DNA of 64,000 bases from Leadbetterella sp. (lineage in GTDB: Bacteria > Bacteroidota > Bacteroidia > Cytophagales > Spirosomataceae). A program made the translations under genes and the position numbers. The notes under the pieces are model-generated. The model was given only the letters and a program-made list of their open reading frames with translations, had not been told where the DNA came from and made no database searches. Below are positions 1-9,059 of the stretch, in pieces. The DNA is taken from contig JAHBUH010000017.1 in assembly GCA_019638185.1 (NCBI GenBank), forward strand, positions 35,130-99,129, given 5' to 3'. Every line of letters begins with the position of its first letter. The first letter of the stretch is position 1.

Positions 1-2
1 AT

Positions 3-269
3 GGCAAGCTGGCTGAAAATGCCCTGATCAAGGCAGATATTACCGTGAATAAAAACATGGTGCCGTTTGATGATGCGCCGGCCATGACCACCTCGGGTAT
101 CCGGGTAGGAGCGGCCGCCATGACCACCCGCGGACTGGAAGAGAAAGATTTTGTGCGGATCGTGGAGCTCGTAGACCGGGTGCTGATGAATCACGATAAC
201 GAGAAAGTGCTGAACACTACCCGCACTGAAGTGAACGAATGGATGAAGTGGTTCCCGCTTTTTAAATAA
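3..269 (+). CDS. glyA: Serine hydroxymethyltransferase, C-terminal end (5' partial)
   Basis: This is the last 88 residues of a gene that begins before the window. The frame is open from base 3 and ends at TAA 267-269. The peptide has the typical SHMT C-terminus: an ITVNKN-V-F stretch, then TSGIRVG, then T-RG--E. SHMT is a PLP enzyme that interconverts serine and glycine and loads tetrahydrofolate with a one-carbon unit. The PLP lysine and the catalytic domain lie outside the window. A terminator-like hairpin follows the stop directly. The call is firm for the part that is visible. Confidence 0.93.
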   Translation, partial: GKLAENALIKADITVNKNMVPFDDAPAMTTSGIRVGAAAMTTRGLEEKDFVRIVELVDRVLMNHDNEKVLNTTRTEVNEWMKWFPLFK

Positions 270-274
270 TTAAC

Positions 275-303
275 GAAGGCCCCTGCGGCCTTCTCCCTTT
301 TTT
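275..303 (+). terminator. Rho-independent terminator after glyA
   Basis: Arms GAAGGCC (275-281) and GGCCTTC (287-293) enclose a 5-nt loop and are followed by a T-rich tract ending at 303. It separates glyA from tatC, whose start is only 11 bp further on, so tatC would need a promoter overlapping this site or read-through. Confidence 0.75.
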
Positions 304-314
304 AGCAGAAGATT

Positions 315-1169
315 ATGCCTTTAGACCAAGCCCACGTAGAAGAAGAGTTTGACGGAGAGAAAGAAATGACCTTCCTGGAGCACCTGGAAGAGCTCAGGTG
401 GCACCTGATCCGGTCCATAGCGGCGATATTTATATTTATGATAGTGGCCTGGTTTATCAAAGAGTGGGTGTACGGTACTATCATCATGGGGCCGTCAAAG
501 ATAGACTTCTGGACCTATCGGAAAATGTGTGAAATAGGCCGGCTTTTACATATTGACAGCCTTTGTTTGCAGGAGTTGAAATTTGATGTGCAAAACAGGG
601 AAATTTCCGGCCAGTTTATGCTGGCTATCACCTCTTCTGCCATTATCGGTCTGCTGATTGCGTTTCCCTATGTTATTTGGGAGATATGGTCGTTTATAAA
701 ACCCGGCTTACGGCCGGCAGAAAGAAGAGCCGCCCGGGGAGCCGTATTTATCATTTCCCTTTTGTTTTTCTCCGGAGTGCTTTTCGGGTACTACGTGGTG
801 ACTCCTTTTGCCGTTCACTTTATGGTAAACTTCCAGCTGGATCCGACCATCGTGAACCAGTATGACATAAAGAACTATCTCTCCATCCTGACCACCCTTA
901 CCCTGGCCTGCGGACTCATGTTCCAGCTGCCCGTGGTGATCATGGTGCTGACTAAAATAGGCATTGTTACCCCCGATTTCTTAAAGGAATATCGCCGGCA
1001 TGCTTTTGTGGTGATCCTGATCGTGGCCGCGGTGATTACGCCTTCGCCGGATATGATCAGCCAAATTTTAGTGGCCATTCCGCTTTATTTTCTGTTTGAA
1101 GTAAGTATCTTAGTGTCCAATAGGATTTACAAGGATAATCTCAAACAGCTGGAAGATGAACACATTTAA
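315..1169 (+). CDS. tatC: Sec-independent protein translocase subunit TatC
   Basis: TatC is the six-helix core of the twin-arginine translocase; it binds the RR signal peptide of folded substrates in the inner membrane. The 284-residue protein has the conserved cytoplasmic N-terminus (MTFLEHLEELR), several long hydrophobic segments, the F-KPGL-P-E--- loop and the late ITPSPD motif before the last helix. The first periplasmic loop (about residues 55-95) is longer than in E. coli TatC, which is common in Bacteroidota. ATG 315 is chosen because it gives the expected N-terminus. No tatA or tatB gene is seen nearby. The gene overlaps the next one by 14 bp, so the two are probably translated together. 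Confidence 0.96.
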   Translation: MPLDQAHVEEEFDGEKEMTFLEHLEELRWHLIRSIAAIFIFMIVAWFIKEWVYGTIIMGPSKIDFWTYRKMCEIGRLLHIDSLCLQELKFDVQNREISGQFMLAITSSAIIGLLIAFPYVIWEIWSFIKPGLRPAERRAARGAVFIISLLFFSGVLFGYYVVTPFAVHFMVNFQLDPTIVNQYDIKNYLSILTTLTLACGLMFQLPVVIMVLTKIGIVTPDFLKEYRRHAFVVILIVAAVITPSPDMISQILVAIPLYFLFEVSILVSNRIYKDNLKQLEDEHI

Positions 1170-2277
1170 AAAAATAGCCCCTCCACGGAGCCTGGCAGGT
1201 ACGCTGGTTTCTATTGTTATCCTGGTATACATTGCCTACATCCTGCAGGATGTGATCGTGCCGTTTGTGGTGGCTGCCCTCTTTTCCTTCCTCCTGTACC
1301 CGGTATGCAACTACCTGGAAATGAAGGGTGTTCCGCGGGTAATATCCATCATTGTAGGCATTATTCTCATCACGGCCGTAGTGGCGGGCCTGGTCTATGT
1401 GGTTTATACGCAGGTGATAGGCCTGGATGACCTCTTTCCACAGGTGGAAACCCGGTTTAACCAGTGGGTGGGTGACCTGGCGGGTTTCCTGGGAAATTTC
1501 GGGATCAATAAAGAGCAGCTCATTACCGAAGGCCAGAAGCACATTTCCGAAGCCGTGAAGAGCGGGTCTAAATTCCTGGGGGCCACCATAGGCGGTACCT
1601 CTAACTTCCTGATGAGCATGGCCCTTCTGCCGCTTTATATTTTCCTGATGCTGATGTACCGTGATTTCCTGAAGACGTTCGTCTTTAAGTGGCTGAAAGA
1701 TACCAGTAAGCACAAGATCGTGGCTACCATGAATAAAGTGAAAACCGTGGTGCGGGGCTATATCCTGGGCCTGATGCTGGTGATCCTGATCATCGGTACA
1801 CTGAACTCCGCCGCCCTGTACTTCATCGGTATTGAACACGCCCTCTTCTTCGGGTTCTTTGCGGCTTTCCTGGCTATTCTGCCCTACATCGGAGTGGCTA
1901 TCGGCTCGGCGCTGCCTATCCTGGTGGCCCTGATCACCAAAGACTCCTACCTGGCGGCCCTGGCGGTGGCGGCGTCTTTTGCCGTGGTGCAATTCCTGGA
2001 AGGTAATTTTATCACGCCTTATGTGGTAGGAAACCAGGTGAGCATCAATGCCCTGGTGGCCATCACGGCCTTACTGCTCTTCGGCAAGCTCTGGGGCATA
2101 GGCGGCATGATCCTGGCCCTGCCGGTAACGGCTATCCTGAAAGTGATCTTTGACGCCAGTCCGAGGCTGGAAGCCTGGGGATTCCTGCTCGGTGATGCCG
2201 AGAATGAAGATGTAAAGCACGTTAAAAAGAACTTTAAATTCCGCGATTTTTACGACACCGTCACGAAGAAAATCTGA
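1156..2277 (+). CDS. AI-2E family transporter (PerM/YhhT-type membrane protein)
   Basis: A 373-residue integral membrane protein with about eight hydrophobic segments: a pair near residues 17-50, two near 60-85, and a block from about 150 to 330 with the family's glycine/proline-rich helices (PLYIFLMLMYRD, then LAILPYIGV-IGS-LP, then FITPYVVGNQVSINAL). These match the AI-2E exporter family, whose members include autoinducer-2 exporters and Na+/H+ antiporters, so the substrate cannot be named. The start ATG 1156 lies inside tatC. The 3' end overlaps the opposite-strand RluA gene by 17 bp. No luxS is visible in the window. Confidence 0.9.
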   Translation: MNTFKKIAPPRSLAGTLVSIVILVYIAYILQDVIVPFVVAALFSFLLYPVCNYLEMKGVPRVISIIVGIILITAVVAGLVYVVYTQVIGLDDLFPQVETRFNQWVGDLAGFLGNFGINKEQLITEGQKHISEAVKSGSKFLGATIGGTSNFLMSMALLPLYIFLMLMYRDFLKTFVFKWLKDTSKHKIVATMNKVKTVVRGYILGLMLVILIIGTLNSAALYFIGIEHALFFGFFAAFLAILPYIGVAIGSALPILVALITKDSYLAALAVAASFAVVQFLEGNFITPYVVGNQVSINALVAITALLLFGKLWGIGGMILALPVTAILKVIFDASPRLEAWGFLLGDAENEDVKHVKKNFKFRDFYDTVTKKI

Positions 2278-3013
2278 CCAGCTGGTTCACCAGTACCTCG
2301 AAATCATTGGGGTAAGGCGCCGTAATGTGCAGCAGGTTTTCATCCAGGTCCCGGAAGTGGATGGAATGCGCATGCAGAGCCACCCGCTTAATCAGGGGTA
2401 GTTCTTCCGTTTCCTCCTTTAAATTGAACTTCCGTTTGATCTGGGAAAGAAAGATGTAATCCCCGTTATACGTAGGATCACACACTATGGGCGCATTCAG
2501 GCACTGAAGGTGAACCCGGATCTGGTGCATGCGGCCGGTAATGGGAATACAGCGGACCAGGGTATGCCGGGAGAATTTCTGCAGGGTGAAGAAAACGGTT
2601 TCGGCCAGTTTCCCACGCTGCCGGTCTATCCGCACCGCCGTGCCGTCTTTCACGATGGCAATGGGCAGAAACACCGATACGCTGTCAAAATCATGCACGC
2701 CGTTTACCACCGCATGGTACTCTTTCTGCACTTCGCGGTGTTCAAACTGCATAGACAGGTGGCGGTAGGCCTCAGAATTTTTAGCCAGCACCAGGGCGCC
2801 GGAAGTTTCCTTGTCCAGGCGGTGGCAGAGCTGGATATCTTCATAATGCTCCCGGGCCAGCCTCAGGATGCTCAGGCTGCGGTCTGCCGTGCGCTCATCC
2901 AGGGAGGGCACAAAGGGCGGCTTATTGATCACCACGTAATTCTCATTCTCAAAAATGATGAGGTCCTGGAAATCAAGATTCCGGGGTGCTTTTTTAAATC
3001 GGGTTAAATCCAA
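2261..3013 (-). CDS. RluA-family pseudouridine synthase
   Basis: The enzyme isomerises uridine to pseudouridine in rRNA or tRNA. The catalytic motif HRLDKETSG, with its aspartate, lies near residue 90, and the family's GR-HQIRVHL motif near residue 160. The 250-residue protein has no N-terminal S4 domain, so it is a short, RluA/RluC-like form; the target uridine cannot be told from sequence. The only plausible start is TTG at 3013, since no in-frame ATG occurs for a long way. A -7 promoter box TAACTTTG about 20 bp upstream supports that start. It is convergent with the AI-2E gene. Confidence 0.92.
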   Translation of the reverse strand: MDLTRFKKAPRNLDFQDLIIFENENYVVINKPPFVPSLDERTADRSLSILRLAREHYEDIQLCHRLDKETSGALVLAKNSEAYRHLSMQFEHREVQKEYHAVVNGVHDFDSVSVFLPIAIVKDGTAVRIDRQRGKLAETVFFTLQKFSRHTLVRCIPITGRMHQIRVHLQCLNAPIVCDPTYNGDYIFLSQIKRKFNLKEETEELPLIKRVALHAHSIHFRDLDENLLHITAPYPNDFEVLVNQLVRFSS

Positions 3014-3030
3014 ATCGGTAAACGTTTGGG

Positions 3031-3038
3031 CAAAGTTA
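3031..3038 (-). promoter_or_regulatory. -7 box of a Bacteroidota promoter for the RluA gene
   Basis: TAACTTTG on the minus strand matches the Bacteroidota -7 consensus TAnnTTTG. It overlaps the stop codon of the upstream histidine kinase gene. No clear -33 TTTG is seen at 19-21 bp, so this is a partial match. Confidence 0.4.
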
Positions 3039-4085
3039 CGAAGAAAAATCTTCTGCCGCCTGGGGCAGGGTAAAACTAAACGTGGTACCGTGATCCGGTT
3101 TGGAGGTCACGTCTATGCTGGTGTTATGGGCATTCAGGATGTGCTTTACAATGGCCAGGCCCAGGCCGGTACCACCCACCGCCCGGGATCGGCTTTTATC
3201 TACCCGGTAAAAGCGCTCAAAAATCCGCGGCAGGTGTTCCGGGGCTATACCTATGCCGTTATCGCTGACCCGAATCCGCACTTTCCGGCTCTCCAGGCTG
3301 AGCTCTACGGTTACTTTCCCTTCATTTTTGCCGTAAATGATGCCGTTCGTGATCAGGTTGGTAAGCACCTGGCTGATCCGTGTGCGGTCTGCCCTGACCT
3401 TCATGCTTTTGATGGCTTTGGGCTTCAGGACCAGGGCAATGTGTCGCTTGCCGGCCTTGTCTTCCAGTTGATCAAAAATGTCACGGATCACCTCCACGAT
3501 ATTCACTTTTTCGATCTGCATCCGGATATCGCCTGATTCCACCTGGGTCAGGATCAGGATGTCTTTCACCAGCATTTCCAGGCCATCCAGGGAGCGGGCC
3601 GCCTTGTGAAGGAACTTATGGGAAACCTCCGGGTCTTCAATGGCGCCGTCCAGCAGGGTATGGATAAAGCCCTGGGCCGCAAAAATGGGGGTTTTCAGGT
3701 CATGCGAGACATCCGCAATAAACTCCCGCCGGAATGTTTCCATGCGCCGGAGGGTGTCTATTTCCTCTTCCTTTTTCGATACATAATTGGAGATCTCGCG
3801 ATTCAGCTTTTTCAGGGGGTTAACGCTTTTGATCAGGGATTTCCGCGGTATGTCAAAATCCTTGATCTTCAGTTTGCGCAGGGAAAGATAGATGCTGTTT
3901 ACCTCCTGGAAAACCAGCAGGTCAATGATATAATAGATCAGGAGGAAAGAAGAAATGAAGGCGCTGATCCCCACCACAAAAAGCATGGGCTGCGATACAT
4001 CCGGTACAAAGTTCAGGAAGGCCACCGTAATGAAGGTGATCAGTACGGCTATCAGGAAGGAGATCCACCGGGGAGAGAGCAGCAT
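3036..4085 (-). CDS. PhoR-like sensor histidine kinase
   Basis: An inner-membrane histidine kinase of 349 residues. Two transmembrane helices (about 8-26 and 34-56) are joined by a very short loop, so there is almost no periplasmic sensor domain. A linker follows, then the HisKA domain with VSHDLKTPI (phospho-acceptor His about 128), and the HATPase domain with an N box (NLITN), DNGIGI and GGTGLGLAI. It lies 38 bp downstream of an OmpR/PhoB-type regulator gene on the same strand and is almost certainly its partner. The domain arrangement resembles the PhoR and PorY-type kinases of Bacteroidota; the signal is unknown. Confidence 0.93.
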   Translation of the reverse strand: MLLSPRWISFLIAVLITFITVAFLNFVPDVSQPMLFVVGISAFISSFLLIYYIIDLLVFQEVNSIYLSLRKLKIKDFDIPRKSLIKSVNPLKKLNREISNYVSKKEEEIDTLRRMETFRREFIADVSHDLKTPIFAAQGFIHTLLDGAIEDPEVSHKFLHKAARSLDGLEMLVKDILILTQVESGDIRMQIEKVNIVEVIRDIFDQLEDKAGKRHIALVLKPKAIKSMKVRADRTRISQVLTNLITNGIIYGKNEGKVTVELSLESRKVRIRVSDNGIGIAPEHLPRIFERFYRVDKSRSRAVGGTGLGLAIVKHILNAHNTSIDVTSKPDHGTTFSFTLPQAAEDFSS

Positions 4086-4123
4086 ACATTCTGAACGTTA
4101 GAGCCTGTACCCAAAGTTCCGCA

Positions 4124-4798
4124 TTATTCGGCAGTAAACATATAGCCTACGCCCTTTAATGTGCCGATGTACCTTTCCCCGATCTTTTCCCGTACCTTCC
4201 GGATGTGCACGTCAATGGTGCGTTCCACCACGAAAATGTCGGTTCCCCAGATCTTCTGAAGCAGTGACTCCCGGCTCTGTACCTTATTAGGGTGGGAGGC
4301 CAGGTAGTAAAGGATCTCAAATTCTTTCCTGGGCAGGATCTTCACGCTGCCGTCTTCTTTGGTTACCGAATAATTCTCCTTGTTAATGGTCAGCCCGCCG
4401 ATCTCCAGGATCTGGCTGTCGGTGTTTTTCCCGGTTTCCTTCCGGAAATACGCCTGGATGCGGCTGAGGAGTGCCCTGGGTTTGATGGGCTTGGTGATGT
4501 AATCATCGGCGCCGGCTTCAAAAGCCGCCACTTCGGAATATTCCTCCGCCCGGGCGGTAAGATAGATCAGGTGGGTGTTTTTCAGCTCATTCTTGATGAC
4601 CTTGCCCGCCTGTATGCCGTCCATCACCGGCATCATGATATCAATCAGGATGATATCCGGCTGAAACTGGCGGGCCACTTCCAGCCCTCTCAGCCCGTTT
4701 TCCGCCGATCTGACCTCATAATTTTCTTTTTCCAGATTATAGATGAGAAGTTCCCGGATATCTTCATCATCATCAATGACCAGGATTTTACCGTTCAT
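4124..4798 (-). CDS. OmpR/PhoB-family response regulator
   Basis: A DNA-binding response regulator of 224 residues. The receiver domain (1-120) has the acidic pair at 9-10, phospho-acceptor Asp53 in LIDIMMP, a conserved Thr (LTA) and Lys (TKPI). The winged-helix domain (about 130-222) ends in the usual GVGYMF. It is the first gene of a two-gene unit with the histidine kinase. Phosphate control is possible by family resemblance, but no pst or pho genes are nearby, so the regulon is not known. Confidence 0.94.
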   Translation of the reverse strand: MNGKILVIDDDEDIRELLIYNLEKENYEVRSAENGLRGLEVARQFQPDIILIDIMMPVMDGIQAGKVIKNELKNTHLIYLTARAEEYSEVAAFEAGADDYITKPIKPRALLSRIQAYFRKETGKNTDSQILEIGGLTINKENYSVTKEDGSVKILPRKEFEILYYLASHPNKVQSRESLLQKIWGTDIFVVERTIDVHIRKVREKIGERYIGTLKGVGYMFTAE

Positions 4799-4820
4799 AC
4801 GTATTGGGACGTTTCCGCTG

Positions 4821-4828
4821 CAAAATTA
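4821..4828 (-). promoter_or_regulatory. -7 promoter box for the two-component operon
   Basis: TAATTTTG on the minus strand, 22 bp upstream of the regulator start codon, is an exact TAnnTTTG match. The -33 box is not convincing. Confidence 0.4.
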
Positions 4829-4877
4829 GGAAGTTTAATGTTAAGACAGTATTAAATTTCAGGGAGGAAGGGGTATT

Positions 4878-5768
4878 TCACTTTATCCGGAACATTCCCC
4901 GCTGCTCATTCGTAAACAGAAGTTGATCTGTCCCCTCAAACATAATGGCTTCCGTTTGCTTCCGGGCTATTTTGATGCAGGCGTGGGGGGAACGGAAGCC
5001 GATCTGTTCACCGGGGATATTGAACAGGAAGATCTTGCCGTAGGAGATGAGGGCAAATTGCTTTTTGTCGGGGCGGAGGGCGGCGCCGGTGATCTGGGCT
5101 TTCAGCAGTACTTCGTCGCGCGCGCTTACTTCATAGTCTCCGGGGCGATCAGGGAGTACGTACATCCGGCACGTTTTGGCGCCTTTTTCCCAGCTTTTGG
5201 TGAAAAGGTAGAGGGAGTCATTGGCCCAGAAGAAGGCTTCGCAGTCAAATTCCCTTTTTTCTCCGCCGGCAAAAGTCTGGCCTGCGTAGCGGAAAGTGAT
5301 CTTTTGGGTGATATCGGGGAAAGCCTGGCCGGCTGTACTCCCCGCGCTGGAAGCATCGGGAGCTGAAGCATCCCCCGAACCCCTCTTCGTGTATTTATAA
5401 ATGGTCAGGTCTTTCCGGGTATTGCTGTTATTGCCGAAGTCGCCGATGTACACATTTCCGGCGTCATCGGTGGTGATTTCCTCCCAGTCGCGGTTTACGG
5501 CGCCGGGAACCGGGTGGGTGTTCACCAGTTTCCCTTCCCGGGTGATCTCGTAAATTTCCGCTTTGCCGCCGGAATCGTTCAGGGCCAGCAGGTGGTCTGA
5601 CCAGGGCGAGGGGCATATCCCGGAACACTCGTCCAGTGTGCGGTCCAGTGTTCCGGCGCGCTCTACCTTCATCTTTTGCTTTTCCAGGCCGGCGTGGCCG
5701 GCTTCATAATGACAGGTGACCAGCGCTACCTTGGCGGCAAAGAAGAACATCAGCGCTTTTTCCAGCAT
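4878..5768 (-). CDS. Hypothetical secreted protein, probable beta-propeller
   Basis: A 296-residue protein that I do not recognise as a named family. The N-terminus is hydrophobic with a cysteine at residue 19 (ALVTCHYE), which could be a lipoprotein signal with a poor lipobox. The body has repeated short strands of the form N--Y--D-GNN-----IYKY, VLLKAQITGAA and LL-FTNEQRGMF, in the manner of propeller or SMP-30-like folds. A serine/alanine/glycine-rich insert lies near residues 130-150. Its ATG overlaps the TGA of the maltokinase gene by one base, so the two are likely translationally coupled. Function unknown. Confidence 0.75.
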   Translation of the reverse strand: MLEKALMFFFAAKVALVTCHYEAGHAGLEKQKMKVERAGTLDRTLDECSGICPSPWSDHLLALNDSGGKAEIYEITREGKLVNTHPVPGAVNRDWEEITTDDAGNVYIGDFGNNSNTRKDLTIYKYTKRGSGDASAPDASSAGSTAGQAFPDITQKITFRYAGQTFAGGEKREFDCEAFFWANDSLYLFTKSWEKGAKTCRMYVLPDRPGDYEVSARDEVLLKAQITGAALRPDKKQFALISYGKIFLFNIPGEQIGFRSPHACIKIARKQTEAIMFEGTDQLLFTNEQRGMFRIK

Positions 5769-7327
5769 CAGACCGTTCTTAGTTTTTCTATTTCCCGCAC
5801 CACATCCAGGATGCCCTTCAGCGGGATTTTGATCCAGGAAGGCCGGTTCCTAATCTCGAAGCCCAGCTCATGAATGGCCTTTTCCAGGAGGTGAAACTGC
5901 AGCAGGTAGTTTACCTCGCCGTTATTCTTCAGCAGGGTATGATGCGGCCCGAAATACGTCAGGTACTCCTCCAGGAAGGTGTCCCGCATGAGCTTATACC
6001 AGCGGTCGGAAGCCCGAAGCAGGTCTTTTTCCGGGATCATCTGGGTCTGCTCACTGTTATACAGCTTGGCCGATACCGCGTAGTGATACGACCGGATCAT
6101 GGAAGCCACGTCTTTCAGCGGGCTGTGCTTGGTGATGCGGCTGCTGATGGGCGAGTTCGGTTCGCCCTCAAAGTCGATCACATGAATGCCGTTTGCATTC
6201 ACCAGGATCTGCCGCAGGTGAAAATCACCGTGAATGCGTATCCGGAGCGAGTTAAACACCCGGGTAAGGATCTGGTCTATAAAATTCAGGATCTTGTCTT
6301 TGGCTTCCATGAACTGCCAGGCCAGCGACTGCGTCTGCTCGTCCAGGTTCATGTAGATTTCAATCAGCGAGTCGTACTGCTTATCCAGGTCATCTTCCAG
6401 CCTGCGGTGCACCTCGGTGCGGTAAGAGCGGTTAATCTGCTCGGGCCGGAAGGCTTCTTCGGAATTAAGATCAAACAGGGCATCGTGCATGATGGCCGTG
6501 CGTTTTCCCAGCTGGGCCACTTTCACAAAAACCTGCTCCCTCACCTGGAAATTGCCGTCTACGAGGCCGGTAATGAAGTCGTTCAGGTAATCACCCGTCA
6601 GCGACCAGTTGTCTTTAGATTCGGCAATGTACTCCGTCATCACCCCAAACGTATACAGCGGGTTGCCGTCTTCGGTCAGGTTAATACTGCCGCAATATTT
6701 GGGATAGCTTTTAAACTTCTCGGTCCGGGAGAAGAACCGCAGCGACTGGATCTCGGGGTTAATGCCCTGGTAGAGGTTCCGGTAGAGCTTAAAGAAATAT
6801 TTCTGGTTATAAACAAAGGCCGTATTATTGCTGTCGATCTCGATAAAGCTGCTCTCCAGGTCGGATTCCTCCTCCAGCCCTTTGCCTCTCTCAAACTCCA
6901 GTACCCGGTCATTCTTCTGGGGGGTGCTGGCCGAGCTCAGCAGGTTTCTGAAAATGGCCAGGCGAAACGCCGGGTCATATACGGCTTCTACCAGGAAACC
7001 TTCCTTTTCATCCAGTGTGGCCCGCGAGATAAACGCTCCTTCCGGTATATCCGTGACTTCTTCTCCCACAAATGACACCGGGAAAAGATACGATTCCGTT
7101 TCCCCTGTGGAATACCGGATCTGGAGGTAGGTGAAGAAAAATTCTGCCTCCTCAGACTTCATCCGTACGGCACCGGTGATCTTGATCCGCCAGTTCCTGC
7201 GGTTTCTCCCCGCAAACCAGCTGCACTTCTCCAGGTAATTCGGGAGAAGGTTATCTTCAAGTACCGTGTGAACGTATTTGTCTTTTTCAAATCCTTCCCA
7301 ATCCAGCAATAAAACAAAAGGTGACAT
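5768..7327 (-). CDS. Maltokinase-like protein (phosphotransferase, APH fold)
   Basis: Maltokinases phosphorylate maltose to maltose-1-phosphate, which GlgE then adds to alpha-glucan. The 519-residue protein has an N-terminal cystatin-like region with a W-AGR-R motif (about residues 35-50) and a C-terminal kinase lobe with RIHGDFHLRQIL (catalytic Asp) and DFEGEP (metal site), then KD-ASMIRS-HY, all typical of Mak/Pep2. It is unusual that treS, glgE and glgB, the normal partners, are absent from the 64 kb; the only coupled gene is the propeller-like protein. The substrate could therefore be another sugar. Confidence 0.85.
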   Translation of the reverse strand: MSPFVLLLDWEGFEKDKYVHTVLEDNLLPNYLEKCSWFAGRNRRNWRIKITGAVRMKSEEAEFFFTYLQIRYSTGETESYLFPVSFVGEEVTDIPEGAFISRATLDEKEGFLVEAVYDPAFRLAIFRNLLSSASTPQKNDRVLEFERGKGLEEESDLESSFIEIDSNNTAFVYNQKYFFKLYRNLYQGINPEIQSLRFFSRTEKFKSYPKYCGSINLTEDGNPLYTFGVMTEYIAESKDNWSLTGDYLNDFITGLVDGNFQVREQVFVKVAQLGKRTAIMHDALFDLNSEEAFRPEQINRSYRTEVHRRLEDDLDKQYDSLIEIYMNLDEQTQSLAWQFMEAKDKILNFIDQILTRVFNSLRIRIHGDFHLRQILVNANGIHVIDFEGEPNSPISSRITKHSPLKDVASMIRSYHYAVSAKLYNSEQTQMIPEKDLLRASDRWYKLMRDTFLEEYLTYFGPHHTLLKNNGEVNYLLQFHLLEKAIHELGFEIRNRPSWIKIPLKGILDVVREIEKLRTV

Positions 7328-7421
7328 GCTTACAATTCTTTTTTTGAGTTTTAAAAATAGGGGGTAATTCTTAAATAAACCTCCAAAAGTATATATTTTT
7401 TATATCCGGCAGGCGAAATGC

Positions 7422-9059
7422 TCAGTCGGCTCCGATCACGGTTTTGGAATAAAACCGGCGGTTCTGACCGGTTCCGAACACATCTGCCGCAAAAACGTAG
7501 TAACCGGGAGGCAGCCGGCGGCCACTGTCGTCGGTACCGTCCCACGCTATTTTTCCGCGGGTTCCCAGCAGGTGGTTCCGGGCCAGGATCTTCACAGGGC
7601 GCCCGTGCCGGTCCAGCACGGTGATGGCGGCGTAGAGCTCCCCGCCACTCAGCTGATAGGTCAGCCAGGTAACCTCCCTGTCCGGGTGAAACACCAGGGG
7701 CTCCGCTGAAAAATAAGATCCGGTGAGGTAATTCTCCCCGCGGGAATTGGGCCCGCCGGGAGTGGCAAAACCTCCATCGGAAGAAGCAGAGGCCCACTCC
7801 TCACGCCCCGGCTGAAAGGAGACCCGCTCCAGGGAAACGCCTTTGGGATTCCGGATCAGGGCCGCATGCATTTTCTCAGAATAGGTGAAGCGGTCGGCCA
7901 CCGTGCTGTCAGGTTTCAGAAGCAGCACCGTACCGGCGTCATTATTATAGGCCGGCAGGGCGGGCACTTCCAGGATATTCCCCGAAAGCGGGTAATGCGC
8001 CCTGAGAAAAGCCGGGTCAGGGCTGAAAGCCAGGTAACCATTCCCGGGAAGTACGGTCTGCATAGTGGAAATAACCGTGTGGCCGGTGATGGCACCGGCG
8101 GCGTTCAGCCGGGCCAGTTGCCAGTTTTTCAGGTTAAAGCGCCGGGGCGTGGTATTATAAATCTCCACGAAATCTTCCCCGCCCGGCAGGGGATTAAACA
8201 GGATCTCCGACAGCCGGATGTCTCCGGGAAGCGGCTCAGGCAGGCTTTCAAAAACCACAGTGGTATCCGGTGCCGCATTTCCCGAGCAGTCTTCCGCGCC
8301 GTAGATCTTCAGCTCCAGGCTACCCTGCGGGCTCCGGTCCAGGGTAAGGGCCACCGCCTCGTGGCTGTCGTCAGGGAAAGCGGCGCCGGTCAGGGAAGTA
8401 TTGCCGCTGAGCACCTCAAAGCTGCCCGTACTTTCGGCAAAAGCAGGGCTCAGCACTTCATCAAAAACCAGCATTACCCGGTTTTCCTGCAGGTCGGTAC
8501 GGAGCAGCCGGGGCGGAGAGAGGTCGGGATGAGCCCGTGCAGCCGCATTGGGTCTGCCGGGAGTGCCGCCGGCAGGGGCCGGTGACGACTGCCAGTTAGC
8601 CCGCCCGCGGCAGGGCCAGGCCGTATCTATCATTTCCAGGCTGTAGCCTTCTGAACGGCCTGCCGTGTACCAAAGAGAAGAATAGGCTACGGTATGGGTC
8701 TCCTTTCCACCCGGGCCCGAGAGCTTTAAGGTGGTGCCGGTGTTATTCAGCGAGAGGTTAGACAGGCCGATGACCTTCCCCAGGGTGCTGAACTCCGGAA
8801 CGTAGGCATTCCGGCAGACAATCACATACTGGCCGGGTTCCATGACTCCCGCCGGAAACGGGGTTTTCACCATACCGTAGGTCAGGCTGTACCCGGAAAG
8901 GGAAACCGGCCCGGCAGAGCGGTTAAAGATTTCGAGGTACTCTCTTTCGGGCAGTCCGTGAGAGGGAGTAGGATCGGCAAAAATTTCAGTGATGATGACC
9001 GCCTGCGCGTACAGGAAACGACTGGTAATGAACAGGCATAAAAAAAGGTATAACTTCAT
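7422..9059 (-). CDS. Secreted lamin-tail domain protein with FlgD-like C-terminus
   Basis: A 545-residue exported protein. A signal peptide (1 to about 18, ending LYAQA) is followed by a lamin-tail (LTD) domain with IITEIFADP and EYLEIFNRS (about 22-160), an Ig-like middle region starting PRLLRTDLQENRVMLVF, a second LTD (DIRLSEILFNPLPGGEDFVEIYN, about 280-400), and a C-terminal FlgD-type Ig repeat (WDGTDDSGR-LPPGYY). LTD modules are found in bacterial surface proteins and membrane-linked nucleases; no nuclease domain is visible here. The first six codons after ATG form one arm of a long inverted repeat. Confidence 0.88.
   Translation of the reverse strand: MKLYLFLCLFITSRFLYAQAVIITEIFADPTPSHGLPEREYLEIFNRSAGPVSLSGYSLTYGMVKTPFPAGVMEPGQYVIVCRNAYVPEFSTLGKVIGLSNLSLNNTGTTLKLSGPGGKETHTVAYSSLWYTAGRSEGYSLEMIDTAWPCRGRANWQSSPAPAGGTPGRPNAAARAHPDLSPPRLLRTDLQENRVMLVFDEVLSPAFAESTGSFEVLSGNTSLTGAAFPDDSHEAVALTLDRSPQGSLELKIYGAEDCSGNAAPDTTVVFESLPEPLPGDIRLSEILFNPLPGGEDFVEIYNTTPRRFNLKNWQLARLNAAGAITGHTVISTMQTVLPGNGYLAFSPDPAFLRAHYPLSGNILEVPALPAYNNDAGTVLLLKPDSTVADRFTYSEKMHAALIRNPKGVSLERVSFQPGREEWASASSDGGFATPGGPNSRGENYLTGSYFSAEPLVFHPDREVTWLTYQLSGGELYAAITVLDRHGRPVKILARNHLLGTRGKIAWDGTDDSGRRLPPGYYVFAADVFGTGQNRRFYSKTVIGAD

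Noticed and set aside
1141-1992. Open frame of 283 codons on the minus strand
   Set aside because: Rich in His, Gln and Arg with no pattern, antisense to the AI-2E transporter; a shadow of its hydrophobic codons.
5870-7075. Open frame of 401 codons on the plus strand
   Set aside because: It is antisense to the maltokinase gene, has no recognisable motif and low-complexity hydrophobic/basic composition; the opposite strand carries clear kinase motifs.
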